Assembly: GCA_026390595.1 (NCBI GenBank)
Contig: JAPLFQ010000021.1
Location: forward strand, 62,001-126,000
Direction: 5' to 3'
From: Ignavibacteriales bacterium
GTDB taxonomy: Bacteria > Bacteroidota > Ignavibacteria > UBA10030
DNA length: 64,000 nucleotides
Shown here: one piece after another, positions 33,755 to 43,108 of the stretch
Position numbering within the stretch: position 1 is the first letter of the stretch
How the letters are laid out: the number at the start of each line of letters is the position of its first letter
Program-made: the position numbers and the translations under genes
Notes under the pieces: generated by a model
Told to the model about the DNA's origin: nothing
Seen by the model: only the letters and a program-made list of their open reading frames with translations
Database searches by the model: none

Positions 33755-36043
33755 CTAGTGGATGGACAGCAATCTGGGGGGTAATGGCTGCTTCGGCAAG
33801 CCGGGCCCCTCGATCGAGACGTTGAGATCCTGCGCTCCCCCCTGTTGAAAATAGCGAACTTCGAGTTTGTGTTTGCCGCTGGTGAGTGTGGTTTTCGACG
33901 ATGCCTCAACCATGCCATGAGCACCATCGTTATTGATAAGCTCTTTGTCGTCAAGAAACAGCTTGCTGCCATCGTCAGAAGCAAGATAGAATGCATACTC
34001 GCCGGCGCTCGGTATTGTGACGGTGCACTTGAACTGGAGCCCATAGTTGTCCCAACGCTTGGGGACGCTCCCTAGTCCGATATCGAACACCACCCCTGAC
34101 TGTGCCGGCTTCATTGCGTTCATGTCCGGGACCATCACCCATTCTCCCTGGAAATAATTGAACGCCACACCATTGAAGTTCGGATCAACCATCATGAAGT
34201 TTGTCGTGACGGTGCTGCTCGTCTTTCCGTCCGGAAGAACGAGGATGGTTTTCAGCGTCACGTCCCCCTTGATCGGAATAGGTTTAAAATACTGAGGTGA
34301 GTTGCGTGTTGGCTCATCGCCGTTCATCGTAAAGCAGAGTATGGCATCCTGTACCGGACTCGTTATGACAGCGATCGTGTCACGGAAGATGATCTTTCGT
34401 CCACCGATGCCGAGCGGACCCGGGACGCGGTAGTTGATGTCACGATATCCCAACCGCTTGTACTGCGGAGTCATGCGATGCATGAAGTCTTTGAAGTTTC
34501 GATGCGATTGGGCGGACCAGACGACCTCACTCAGAGCCATCATGCGTGTCGCCGCCATGTATTCGGCCTGCCGGTAGTTGGGGATCCACTCACTCCACAC
34601 ATTCCCCTGAGCGCCCAGCACGTGTTTCGCCTGATCGGCAGTCAGTTCAGTCGGAATCGGTTCATAAGCATACACCGTGTCAATCGGGAGAAAGCCGCCA
34701 ATAGCTTTTGGTTCACCGGCGGCTGCCTGGTAATAGTCGAAATAGCAGTATGATGTGGGCGTCATAACGACATCGTGCCCTGATTTGGCCGCTTCGATTC
34801 CACCGACGATCCCGCGCCACGACATGACGGTTGCTCGCGGAGCAATTCCCCCTTCGAGGATTTCATCCCATCCGACAAGGCGTTTTCCTTGAGCTTCCAG
34901 CATCTTCTCGATCCTCTTCACGAAATAGCTCTGAAGTTCCTGCTCGTTCTTCAGGCCGTTTGCCGCCATGCGATCCTGGCATCGTTTACAGTTGTTCCAG
35001 CGAAGTTTTGGACATTCATCGCCGCCGATATGGAAGAACTGACCCGGAAACAGTGCGGCGACCTCGGCTATCACGTCTTCGAGAAACTGGAATGTCTTTT
35101 CATTCCCCGCACAGTAGACGTCATTGACGACGCCCCACTCCGTTCCCACTTTGAATGGTCCTCCGGAGCAGGACAGCTCGGGATAGGCAGCCAAGGCCGC
35201 TAGTGAATGGCCCGGCATTTCAATTTCGGGGACGACCGTGATGAATCGCTCGCGCGCATACGCGACGATCTCGCGCACTTCGTCCTGCGTATAAAACCCG
35301 CCATGAGGCGTGCAGTCCATCATCGTCTCACGTCTCCATGCGCCGACAGTCGTCAGGCGGGGATACTTCTTGATTTCGATCCGCCACCCCTGGTCTTCGG
35401 TCAGATGCCAGTGGAAGGTATTCATCTTGTATGAAGCGATCATGTCGATGTAACGTTTGACAGAATCCTTGGAAAAGAAATGTCTTCCGACGTCGAGATG
35501 CATCCCCCGCCAGGTAAACCGCGGTTTGTCCTCAATGCGCACACACGGAGCCGACCACGCAACGCCTGAGGTCACGGTGCTTTTGTCTATCTCTGCCGGC
35601 AGGAGTTGGAACAATGTCTGCACCCCATAGAACAATCCGGCGGCTGCCGAGCCCTCGATGCGGACCGCTTTCTTCGTCACACTGACCCGGTAACCTTCGG
35701 GACCGAGATTCACGTCATCAACCAGTGCGAGAACGATTGCGTCGGAAGGCACCTTTCCCTCTTTCTGAAGCGTGGCGGCGACCGCGAATCCGGTGGGCGC
35801 CGAAAGCCTTGCCGCGAGACGTTCTGCGATCATGCGCACGTCTTTTGAATCGTCAACAAACCTGATACTTGTATTCCTGGTGAGAAGAAACGTGCCGTCA
35901 TCCAACTTCATCGAGAGGGGCTTGGGAATAATGGAGATTGCTGGTCCCTTCTTGTCCATTGTTACAGCATTCCCCTCGATTGCTGTGAAGGTCGTGAGAA
36001 CGATGAGGAAAAGGCATCGCAGAAAAGCGATCAGGGTTTTCAT
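33755..36043 (-). CDS. GH20 beta-N-acetylhexosaminidase with C-terminal PA14 domain, exported
   Basis: The 762-residue protein removes terminal beta-GlcNAc or beta-GalNAc by substrate-assisted catalysis. It has a signal peptide (1-25), a GH20b domain (about 35-170), the catalytic barrel (about 175-520) with HWHLTEDQGWRIEI and the D342-E343 pair in FHIGGDECPKLRW, then a chitobiase-type linker domain and a PA14 domain (about 650-750, AGEYAFYLASDDGSKLFLDD). The tail starting at YFQGEW closely resembles that of the GH29 fucosidase in this window. It lies between the RbsC-like permease and GH92 genes, all on the same strand, supporting a joint role in N-glycan breakdown. Confidence 0.93.
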   Translation of the reverse strand: MKTLIAFLRCLFLIVLTTFTAIEGNAVTMDKKGPAISIIPKPLSMKLDDGTFLLTRNTSIRFVDDSKDVRMIAERLAARLSAPTGFAVAATLQKEGKVPSDAIVLALVDDVNLGPEGYRVSVTKKAVRIEGSAAAGLFYGVQTLFQLLPAEIDKSTVTSGVAWSAPCVRIEDKPRFTWRGMHLDVGRHFFSKDSVKRYIDMIASYKMNTFHWHLTEDQGWRIEIKKYPRLTTVGAWRRETMMDCTPHGGFYTQDEVREIVAYARERFITVVPEIEMPGHSLAALAAYPELSCSGGPFKVGTEWGVVNDVYCAGNEKTFQFLEDVIAEVAALFPGQFFHIGGDECPKLRWNNCKRCQDRMAANGLKNEQELQSYFVKRIEKMLEAQGKRLVGWDEILEGGIAPRATVMSWRGIVGGIEAAKSGHDVVMTPTSYCYFDYYQAAAGEPKAIGGFLPIDTVYAYEPIPTELTADQAKHVLGAQGNVWSEWIPNYRQAEYMAATRMMALSEVVWSAQSHRNFKDFMHRMTPQYKRLGYRDINYRVPGPLGIGGRKIIFRDTIAVITSPVQDAILCFTMNGDEPTRNSPQYFKPIPIKGDVTLKTILVLPDGKTSSTVTTNFMMVDPNFNGVAFNYFQGEWVMVPDMNAMKPAQSGVVFDIGLGSVPKRWDNYGLQFKCTVTIPSAGEYAFYLASDDGSKLFLDDKELINNDGAHGMVEASSKTTLTSGKHKLEVRYFQQGGAQDLNVSIEGPGLPKQPLPPRLLSIH

Positions 36044-36087
36044 TGGAGGAACGGAATAGTGAATGTGATCGGGAGAAAGAGAATTGG

Positions 36088-37035
36088 CTACTGACGGGTG
36101 CGGTGGCGGAACCGATCGAGAGCCACGGCGATTACAATAATGGCACCGGCGACGATTTCCTGTACCCAGTTTGGGAACTCCATCTTTGTACAACCGTTTC
36201 CGACTGTCGTCATGATCAGCGCTCCCACGAGACTGCCAAGGATAGTTCCCTCGCCGCCAGCAAGGCTTCCTCCACCGATGACGACAGCAGCGATGATGTC
36301 CAACTCCATGCCGGAGGCCGTGGTCGGATCACCGACGGTCAGATACGAAAACTGGAGAACTCCAGCCAGCGCAGCGAACCCGGACCCGAGGATGTATACC
36401 AGGAGTTTCGTCCGCTCGACGGGGACTCCGCAAATCCTGGCGGCTGCCTCGTTCGATCCCACAGCGAACATATACCGCCCCGGCTTCGTGTACTTCAGCA
36501 CAACGCCGATAACGACAGCAAGAAACAGCATCATCCAGACGCCGGGAGGAAGGAGCATCCAGGCCTGTTCTTCCGTGAGAGTGTTCAGGAGTCTGGTGAG
36601 CCAGGTGCCGGGAGTAACGACAATCTGTTCGTTTGCCAGTCCCTTTGCGGTGCCGCGAAGGGCGCCCCACATGCCGAGTGTGACGATGAAGGGTGCAAGC
36701 CGGAAACGAGTAATGAGGAGGCCGATCATGGAACCGCAAATCATCCCCGCCACAACACCGCCAGCGGCTGCAAGCAATGGCGGGGCACCGATGTTGAGGA
36801 GCAGAGCAACCACGACAGTTGTCAGGGCAATAACAGATCCGACAGAGAGGTCAATCCCTCCGCTGATGATGATCATCGTCATCCCCAAAGCGGCAGTGCC
36901 GACGACGGCGGTCTGCATCAGCATCAGTTGGAGGTTGCTGACGGACGCAAATTTCCCCGGCGTCAGCAACGTGAAGAGCGCGAAAACGAAAGCCAGACCA
37001 ACGAGAGGTCCGAGCTTCTTGAGCCAGACTTTCAT
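36088..37035 (-). CDS. RbsC-like ABC transporter permease
   Basis: The 315-residue integral membrane protein is of the ribose/xylose/galactose ABC permease family. It has about ten hydrophobic segments, the family motif GMTMIIISGGIDLSVGSVIA (about 51-70), and VIGGGSLAGGEGTILGSLVG near the C-terminus, where the ATPase docks. It would form a homodimeric channel. The binding protein of the same system is encoded two genes upstream. No ATPase (RbsA) gene is in the window, so the system would have to borrow one from elsewhere. The block leads into GH20 and GH92, so an amino sugar, mannose or small oligosaccharide is a likely cargo. Confidence 0.92.
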   Translation of the reverse strand: MKVWLKKLGPLVGLAFVFALFTLLTPGKFASVSNLQLMLMQTAVVGTAALGMTMIIISGGIDLSVGSVIALTTVVVALLLNIGAPPLLAAAGGVVAGMICGSMIGLLITRFRLAPFIVTLGMWGALRGTAKGLANEQIVVTPGTWLTRLLNTLTEEQAWMLLPPGVWMMLFLAVVIGVVLKYTKPGRYMFAVGSNEAAARICGVPVERTKLLVYILGSGFAALAGVLQFSYLTVGDPTTASGMELDIIAAVVIGGGSLAGGEGTILGSLVGALIMTTVGNGCTKMEFPNWVQEIVAGAIIVIAVALDRFRHRTRQ

Positions 37036-37058
37036 TCGGTTCGACGAAAGTAGTAGGT

Positions 37059-38279
37059 TTACTTCTTCAATCCGTTCTTGATTTGATCGAGTCCAACACC
37101 CAGGGTTGCGCGCGCGATTGCGTCGAGCTCAGGCTCCGGGCCTTGAAGGTGCATTGTCCGGCTCACGTGAGTTCCGCTCGCATTCGGTTTCAATGCCAGC
37201 GCCTGCGAAGAGGTCTCGAGCTCGTAGAATCTCCCCAGCTGGGCCGCGCCGGGTTTCGGAGGACCGTCGTTGTAGCTGTTGACGACATCGCCGCCGAAGG
37301 GTTTCTTCTGAACCTCCCACATCGAATTCACGTAGTCCACCGCACCCTTCGGGAATGTGAACTGGACGAGCGTGAGGACTTTGTTGACGGCGTCGTAGCT
37401 TCCCAGCATGGGCTTCGTACGGAGCGGAGGAATGCCGATCTTGCTCCGGTAGTTTGCATCAGCGGCGAAGTAGATCATTCCGTCTTTCACGACCAGGCGA
37501 TCCGCAGGCACCTTTCCGAAATAGGAGTCGTTCACAACGGGACCCAGTTTGGTTTCATCCCCCTTCACATATGGGATTGCTATGGTCGTGGCCGGTGAAG
37601 CGTTAAACATACCCAGAATCCAGATGGAAAGAAGTCCCCCTTCTTTGGTCCACAGATTTGTGCCGGTGTTTCTGACCGAGTTCACGGATTCATACGCGAC
37701 GACTCTTACGCCGGGTTTAAGAGAAACGCCAAGGTACTTCTGAGCTGACTTTGTGTCCAGGAGACTGATTTCGCGATTCACTACCAGATCGAACGTCGTA
37801 CCCGAGTAGTTCGTCAGCTGGATTGACTTGCGGCAAACGACACGATCAGAGCTCTTGCTCACCAACTCGAACGGCTCCGTATCGATGGAGGCGGGAGTGA
37901 ACCAGTGCTCAAGGTCAAAGGCGTCCCCCTTCTTGAAAAAGACGGAAAACTGCCCCCCTTCCGGACCGATCCAGAAGCGGTCTTCACCGCCAAAGACATT
38001 AATGTGAGGTTGCGTCTTGCCTGATGAAATGAGATCACGATTCACCCATCCATAGCTGAGGCCATCAGAGCCCCCTGTAGTGCTCGTCATCACTCTGCAT
38101 TGATATGACGGGATCACAGCGACTTGTGTCGACGATGACTTGTCGGAAAGAACGATGACGTCAACATGCTTCTTGAGGAACGCGACATCATCGCCGAATT
38201 TCGGGGCACCTGCGCCCTGAGCAAGGACAGCTTGAGTAACCATGACAAAAACCAGTATTGTGAGTCTGATGGATTTCAT
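37059..38279 (-). CDS. secreted protein of unknown function (DUF6786-like)
   Basis: The 406-residue protein has a Sec signal peptide (LTILVFVMVTQAVLAQG) and is predominantly beta-stranded. The stretch GGEDRFWIGPEGGQFSVFFK and the repeated aromatic strands recall a galactose-mutarotase-like sandwich; from memory it resembles the family named DUF6786, a weak recognition. It lies between the genes for the RbsB-like binding protein and the RbsC-like permease with gaps of only 19 and 23 bases, so it is very likely to act on the same sugar, perhaps in anomer conversion or capture in the periplasm. No catalytic residues can be named. Confidence 0.7.
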   Translation of the reverse strand: MKSIRLTILVFVMVTQAVLAQGAGAPKFGDDVAFLKKHVDVIVLSDKSSSTQVAVIPSYQCRVMTSTTGGSDGLSYGWVNRDLISSGKTQPHINVFGGEDRFWIGPEGGQFSVFFKKGDAFDLEHWFTPASIDTEPFELVSKSSDRVVCRKSIQLTNYSGTTFDLVVNREISLLDTKSAQKYLGVSLKPGVRVVAYESVNSVRNTGTNLWTKEGGLLSIWILGMFNASPATTIAIPYVKGDETKLGPVVNDSYFGKVPADRLVVKDGMIYFAADANYRSKIGIPPLRTKPMLGSYDAVNKVLTLVQFTFPKGAVDYVNSMWEVQKKPFGGDVVNSYNDGPPKPGAAQLGRFYELETSSQALALKPNASGTHVSRTMHLQGPEPELDAIARATLGVGLDQIKNGLKK

Positions 38280-38298
38280 TGGTTGACTCCTGCATAGC

Positions 38299-39249
38299 TT
38301 ATTGGATGCCGAGAAGTTTTTTGATTTCAGGGGTGTTAAGGTTTTCCCGTGTTATCACGCGCTCGCCGGTGTCGATCGTCGCAGAGACCTGTTTGCCTCT
38401 GATGGACGCAACGACGGTCTTGACCCCTTCATATCCCATCTTCGTCGGATCTTGCGCGACGAGAGCGTCAATCTCACCTCTTTGCAATGCTTCGATGAGC
38501 GGCGGGGAAGTGTCGAACCCGACGAATTTGATCTTGCCTGCAAGGTTGTTCTGTCGGAGCGCCAGGAGCATCCCGAATGTGGAAGATTCGTTCGGTGCAA
38601 AAACGCCATCCGCCTCTTTCAGCTTGTCGATAATATTCATTGCCGCGGTCTTCGCTTCTCCGGCAGTGGCTCCGGCATAGCGATTGTCCACAGTCATTTT
38701 GAGCCCCGGACTCTTTGCAAGAGCAGAGACAAATCCATCCTCGCGTTCTTGCGTGCTGGCAGATCCCACCTGATAGCGCAGGAGGACGATCTTTCCTTTT
38801 CCATTCAGCAGCTTGCTGAGATACTCTCCTCCCAGGGATCCCCCCTTTTTGTTATTCGTCGCTACAAAACTGACGAAATCCTTGCCAGGCTCTCCTTTCA
38901 GGGCGCTATCGAAAATGACGACAGGAATTTTTTTGCTCACGGCCGTCGCGACAGGACGCTGCAATGCAGTGTTGTCCAGTGGAGCGAGAACGATGCCCGA
39001 GACCCCCTCCTGAACAAACTGTTCCACGATTGCAATCTGCTGAGCCCGATCGTTTTCCTTGAGCGGTCCCTTCCAGATGATTTCAACTCCCAATTCTTTC
39101 CCCGCCGCCTGTGCCCCGGCCTCTACCGATTTCCAGAAGATATGCGTCGTCCCCTTGGGTATCACGGCAATCTTGATTTTCGACTGTGCCAGCGCAACGC
39201 ACGACATGAGGCTGATCATCATAATGCCGACAAAAATGCGCATTCTCAT
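38299..39249 (-). CDS. RbsB-like periplasmic sugar-binding protein
   Basis: The 316-residue protein has a signal peptide (IFVGIMMISLMSCVALA) and the two-lobed type I binding-protein fold: IKIAVIPKGTTHIFWKSVEA at the mature N-terminus, GVSGIVLAPLDNTALQRPV, and KFVGFDTSPPLIEALQRGEID, where the aspartate normally contacts sugar hydroxyls. It would deliver a monosaccharide to the permease encoded 1.3 kb downstream. It is the first gene of the leftward block that continues into GH20, GH92 and glycosylasparaginase. The ligand cannot be determined from the sequence. Confidence 0.92.
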   Translation of the reverse strand: MRMRIFVGIMMISLMSCVALAQSKIKIAVIPKGTTHIFWKSVEAGAQAAGKELGVEIIWKGPLKENDRAQQIAIVEQFVQEGVSGIVLAPLDNTALQRPVATAVSKKIPVVIFDSALKGEPGKDFVSFVATNNKKGGSLGGEYLSKLLNGKGKIVLLRYQVGSASTQEREDGFVSALAKSPGLKMTVDNRYAGATAGEAKTAAMNIIDKLKEADGVFAPNESSTFGMLLALRQNNLAGKIKFVGFDTSPPLIEALQRGEIDALVAQDPTKMGYEGVKTVVASIRGKQVSATIDTGERVITRENLNTPEIKKLLGIQ

Positions 39250-39332
39250 AGTTGAGTCCCCATTGAATTGATCAAATTCCTGTTTCTTTTGGGTTCGTCA
39301 CAAGACCCGAACCCGGGGTTCCGGCAATGTTT

Positions 39333-40259
39333 CTATGATGAGAACATCTTCCGCACAACAAACCAGACATTAGCAGGCCGTTCAGCAAGCCGGCGGATAT
39401 ACCAGGGGAACCAGAAGCTCCCGTAACTGATCAGCACGCGAACAGAATATCCTTCACGGGCAAGACGCTGTTGCTCGTTCGCCTGTATCCCATAGAGAAG
39501 ATGAAACTCGTAGTCAGACCTCTGTGCTCCCACCCGTTCTGCTTCCACTTGTATCCTGCGAATCAACTGCATGTCATGAGTTCCGGCAACAAGTTTCGCT
39601 CCGTTCCCAACCTGGCCAAGCAATGCTTTGCTGAGCTTGAAGAAATTCTCGTCAACATCGGATTTCTTTTTGAATGCAACCGACGGGGGTTCTTTGTATG
39701 CCCCCTTCACGAATCTAATTGTAGGTTTCTGAGGAAAGAGGTCTTCGAGATCTTTCTCCGTCCTGTAGAGGTAGGCCTGCAGACAGAGCCCGACATTTGG
39801 ATAGTCTTTGCGGACCTTTTTGTACACATCGATGGTGCGGTCAACATATTGGCTTTGCTCCATGTCAATCCAGACCATGTTGTTCAGCGCTTTGGCCTCG
39901 GCGACTATCGCCAAAAGGTTGTTGACGCAAAGATCTTCATTGAGATCGAGGCCAAGGTGAGTCAACTTCACAGAGACGTGAGTGTCCAGGCCGCGCGTGC
40001 TGATCTGGCGCAGCATAGCGACGTAGTGTGTGACCTCCTGCTTCGCTTCCCGTTCGTCGGCTACGTTCTCCCCGAGCAGCGTGAAGACCGAAGAGATAGA
40101 CAGCGGCTTCAGTCTCTCCGCCGCCCGAAGGGCGTCTTCAAGCAGTTCCCCCGGCATAAACCGAGAGACCGCCCGCCGGATGAACCTGTACTTCGGCAAG
40201 GCCTGTCGGAGTTTTCGGTTTTCCGATATCCACAGTAACGTATTTCGCGCCACTCCCAT
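39333..40259 (-). CDS. proline dehydrogenase
   Basis: The 308-residue protein has the FAD-binding barrel of proline dehydrogenase, which oxidises L-proline to delta-1-pyrroline-5-carboxylate. It shows HVSVKLTHLGLDLNEDLC, the acidic strand MVWIDMEQSQYVDRTI, NVGLCLQAYLYRTEKDL, RFVKGAYKEP and EFHLLYGIQ, all in the family's order. It is the monofunctional short form; the P5C dehydrogenase is not in the window. It lies 24 bases after an ORF6N-domain gene on the same strand. It does not belong clearly to the surrounding glycan genes and is probably general amino-acid catabolism. Confidence 0.9.
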   Translation of the reverse strand: MGVARNTLLWISENRKLRQALPKYRFIRRAVSRFMPGELLEDALRAAERLKPLSISSVFTLLGENVADEREAKQEVTHYVAMLRQISTRGLDTHVSVKLTHLGLDLNEDLCVNNLLAIVAEAKALNNMVWIDMEQSQYVDRTIDVYKKVRKDYPNVGLCLQAYLYRTEKDLEDLFPQKPTIRFVKGAYKEPPSVAFKKKSDVDENFFKLSKALLGQVGNGAKLVAGTHDMQLIRRIQVEAERVGAQRSDYEFHLLYGIQANEQQRLAREGYSVRVLISYGSFWFPWYIRRLAERPANVWFVVRKMFSS

Positions 40260-40283
40260 CAGAAATTCTCCAGCGAACGTAGA

Positions 40284-40835
40284 TTACCGTTTCGTTCTTC
40301 CTCGGTATGGGGTCTTTGGCTCCTCAATCCTGAATCCAATCTTTCGATCTGACTTCGCCGGCGGTTCCAATAGCTGCTTGATTGCTTCAAAGACTATCTG
40401 AAATCGTCGGTCGTATTTCTTTTCCATTTCATCCAGCTTCCTGGAGACATCCTTGTGGGGTTCAAAAATCTTTCGAAGCGCTACAAAGGTTCTCATGATC
40501 TGGATATTGACCAACACCGCCCGCTTGCTTTTTAGAACGCTGGAGAGCATCGCAACTCCCAATTCTGTGAAGGCGTAAGGGAGTTTCCGAGTGCCTCCCC
40601 AACTTGATGTTCCAAAATGGAACATCAAATCTCTGAATTCACCAGCAGTCAACTGAAACAAAAAATCTGGCGGGAAACGATCGAAATTGCGCCCAACCGC
40701 CTTATTGAGATCACGAGTTTGAACGCCATAGAGCGCAGCAAGATCTTTGTCGAGAATGACCTTATGGGTTCTGATTGACAAGATTGAGCGCTCTATTCGC
40801 TCAGTGGGGATGAGAGACGTGTCTGCTCGTTTCAT
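40284..40835 (-). CDS. ORF6N-domain DNA-binding protein
   Basis: The 183-residue protein has an N-terminal ORF6N domain (RIERSILSIRTHKVILDKDL, AALYGVQTRDLNKAVGRN, FQLTAGEFRDL, KLPYAFTELGVAML; about 10-110) followed by a charged coiled region and a basic tail. ORF6N domains are found in phage antirepressor-like proteins and in many chromosomal copies in Bacteroidota-related bacteria. The protein probably binds DNA, but its targets are unknown. The gene lies between the aldolase/dehydrogenase fusion and proline dehydrogenase with no other phage genes nearby, so it looks like an isolated acquisition. Confidence 0.85.
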   Translation of the reverse strand: MKRADTSLIPTERIERSILSIRTHKVILDKDLAALYGVQTRDLNKAVGRNFDRFPPDFLFQLTAGEFRDLMFHFGTSSWGGTRKLPYAFTELGVAMLSSVLKSKRAVLVNIQIMRTFVALRKIFEPHKDVSRKLDEMEKKYDRRFQIVFEAIKQLLEPPAKSDRKIGFRIEEPKTPYRGRTKR

Positions 40836-40900
40836 GGACTGATCCTTACGCCGTTAGAGAGGGCTCACATCGATGGGGACGATGATCCATCCATCGCCTT

Positions 40901-43090
40901 TCACCTCAAGAACGCCTCGTGCAACCCGCCATCGATGCTAAGAATCTGGCCCGTAGTCTTCGCCAATCGACTACTGAGGAGCAGAAACACTGCTTCTGCC
41001 TGATCGGCCGGCGTGACCGCCTGCTTCAACATCGTCCGCTCCGCATAGAACTGGGCCAGCCTCGACCGCAGCGTATCATCGCTGTCGGTCTCGGAATAGA
41101 CAATCTTGTACTTCGCGAGGGACGCGATGACTCTATCACGAGGAAACATCGCGCTGCCTTCAACTACCGTGGCAGGGGCGACGCCATTCACACGAACCAG
41201 GGGCGCCAGTTCAAGCGCCAGTTCCCGCACCAGGTGGTTTGCTGCTGCCTTGCTGCTGTCGTACGCAAGGCTCCCCTTCTTGGCGACAACCGCATTCGCG
41301 CTGGTGGTAACGATAAGACTTCCCTTCAGCCCCTGTTCTTTCCAGATCTTCCACGCTTCATCTGCAACCAGGTAGACACCCGTGACATTGACCGCGAACG
41401 TCTGCGCCCATTTGTCATCCGGAATGTGGCCGCTCATATCAGGAGGAACGAACACACCTGCCGTGACTACGACGCCATCGATGCCTCCATAGGCAAGCGT
41501 GATGTCCTCGAGCATCGTTTTGATGGCGTTCCTGTTCGTTGTGTCCGTCAGGAGGCCGATCGCCGGACCGCAGTTCGAGATACCGGTTCCCGCTACACCG
41601 ATGCCGAGCCCGAACTTATCGGTTATCTCCTTCGCGGTCGCTTTCGCTGCATCGGCGTTGACATCAGCGCACACCGCGTGCGCTCCTTCTCTCACGACGC
41701 GATGAGCGATTTCTTTTCCGATCCCGCTTCCAGCACCAATCACTGCCACAATCTGGCGTGCGAGTTCTTTCTCAGGAGGCATGCGTTTGAGCTTTGCCTC
41801 CTCGAGGAGCCAGTATTCGATATCGAATGCCTCTTGCTGGGGGAGCGGAATGTATTCATCCATCGCTTCTGCACCCCGCATCACATCGATCGCACAATTG
41901 TAGAACTCCGCGGTTACGCGTGATTCGCTTTTGTCTTTCCCCCACGCGATCATACCAAGGCCCGGGATTAGCATCACAGTTGGATTGGCATCGCGCATGG
42001 CAGGTGAGTCGGAGTGCTTGCAGCGGTTGTAGTAGCTTGCATAGTCTCTCCGGTATTGGGCCAATCCGTCGGCCAGCTTCTTCTTCAACTGATCGAGATT
42101 CTCCTCACCCGGGTTCCAATCGACGTAGAGCGGCTTGATTTTCGTCCGGAGGAAATGGTCGGGGCAGGACGTTCCGAGGTCAGCCAGCCGCGGAGCATCG
42201 ACGCTGTTCACGAATCGCAGCATCGTGTCGTCGTCCTGGACTGTTCCTATGAAGCGTTTCTGCTGACTCACCTGTCCACGGAGCCACGGAAGAATCTGGA
42301 CGAACACTTCACGCCGTTTCTGAGGATCGAGCGAACGATATTTCTCTCCGCCGAATGTCTTCTCTCTCTTGTCGCGTGTATCGATGAACGCTGCAGCTTT
42401 TTCGATCAGATCGAGCGTCAGGTCATAGCATGCACGGCTCTCATTGGCCCAATTGATGATCCCATGCTGACCGAGGAGGACACCCCTGGCTTTCGGATAC
42501 TGCGTGCAGATTTCCTGCAGCTTCAGTCCGAGATCGAATCCCGGTCGCTGCCATCCTATCCAGACGATATCGTCACCGAAAATCTCCCGTGTCAATCTCT
42601 CGGAGTTCTTCGACGCTGCGATCGCGATCACCGCGTTGGGATGCATGTGATCAACGTGCGTGAACGGTACAAATGAGTGGAGCGGGGTATCGATCGATGT
42701 CGCCCTGGGGTTCAGGTTGAACGTGCAGTGAGGATACGCTCCGACCATGGAATCCTCGATCTCACTTTTCGGCCCCTTCTTCCCTGCCCTCAGATACTTC
42801 GGCTGCAATGCGAGAAGTCTCTCCTGATAGAGAGAGGAGAAGTTCTCTTTCGTCGAAGTCCGCAGGTCTCCGCCTGAGCCCTTGACCCAAAGGACCTCTG
42901 CCAGGAGTCCGGTCATCGGATCGATTTCCTTCACCTTCGCCGAAGTGTTTCCTCCGCCCGTATTTGTGATGCGCTGATCGGTTCCCAGCAGATTGGAGCG
43001 GTAGATCAGCTGTCCCACGGGATCGAGCTTTGCAGCGACGGCATCATCCCAAAGATAGTTTACAAAGCGGTACGATTTTCGCGTTTCCAA
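40901..43090 (-). CDS. bifunctional rhamnulose-1-phosphate aldolase/short-chain alcohol dehydrogenase
   Basis: The 729-residue fusion has a class II aldolase domain (about 1-400; zinc histidines in THVDHMHPNAVIAI and LLGQHGIINW) and a C-terminal SDR domain (about 450-729) with GAGSGIGKE, VTTSANAVV (catalytic Ser) and AYDSSKAAANH (Tyr and Lys). Such fusions split L-rhamnulose-1-phosphate (or a related 6-deoxyketose phosphate) into dihydroxyacetone phosphate and lactaldehyde and then convert the lactaldehyde. The start is TTG with a good GGGAG site; no ATG is near. It follows a second class II aldolase gene by 18 bases. Isomerase and kinase for the upstream steps are absent from the window. Confidence 0.9.
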   Translation of the reverse strand: METRKSYRFVNYLWDDAVAAKLDPVGQLIYRSNLLGTDQRITNTGGGNTSAKVKEIDPMTGLLAEVLWVKGSGGDLRTSTKENFSSLYQERLLALQPKYLRAGKKGPKSEIEDSMVGAYPHCTFNLNPRATSIDTPLHSFVPFTHVDHMHPNAVIAIAASKNSERLTREIFGDDIVWIGWQRPGFDLGLKLQEICTQYPKARGVLLGQHGIINWANESRACYDLTLDLIEKAAAFIDTRDKREKTFGGEKYRSLDPQKRREVFVQILPWLRGQVSQQKRFIGTVQDDDTMLRFVNSVDAPRLADLGTSCPDHFLRTKIKPLYVDWNPGEENLDQLKKKLADGLAQYRRDYASYYNRCKHSDSPAMRDANPTVMLIPGLGMIAWGKDKSESRVTAEFYNCAIDVMRGAEAMDEYIPLPQQEAFDIEYWLLEEAKLKRMPPEKELARQIVAVIGAGSGIGKEIAHRVVREGAHAVCADVNADAAKATAKEITDKFGLGIGVAGTGISNCGPAIGLLTDTTNRNAIKTMLEDITLAYGGIDGVVVTAGVFVPPDMSGHIPDDKWAQTFAVNVTGVYLVADEAWKIWKEQGLKGSLIVTTSANAVVAKKGSLAYDSSKAAANHLVRELALELAPLVRVNGVAPATVVEGSAMFPRDRVIASLAKYKIVYSETDSDDTLRSRLAQFYAERTMLKQAVTPADQAEAVFLLLSSRLAKTTGQILSIDGGLHEAFLR

Positions 43091-43108
43091 GATTTTCTCC
43101 CTTTGACC

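Noticed and set aside
33742-34044. An upstream extension of the GH92 gene
   Set aside because: It would overlap about 290 bases of the GH20 gene and place the signal peptide inside the protein; the TTG after AGGAG fits better.
39291-39314. A 7-bp hairpin (GGGTTCG/CGAACCC) after proline dehydrogenase as an intrinsic terminator
   Set aside because: On the relevant strand it is followed by A-rich rather than U-rich sequence.
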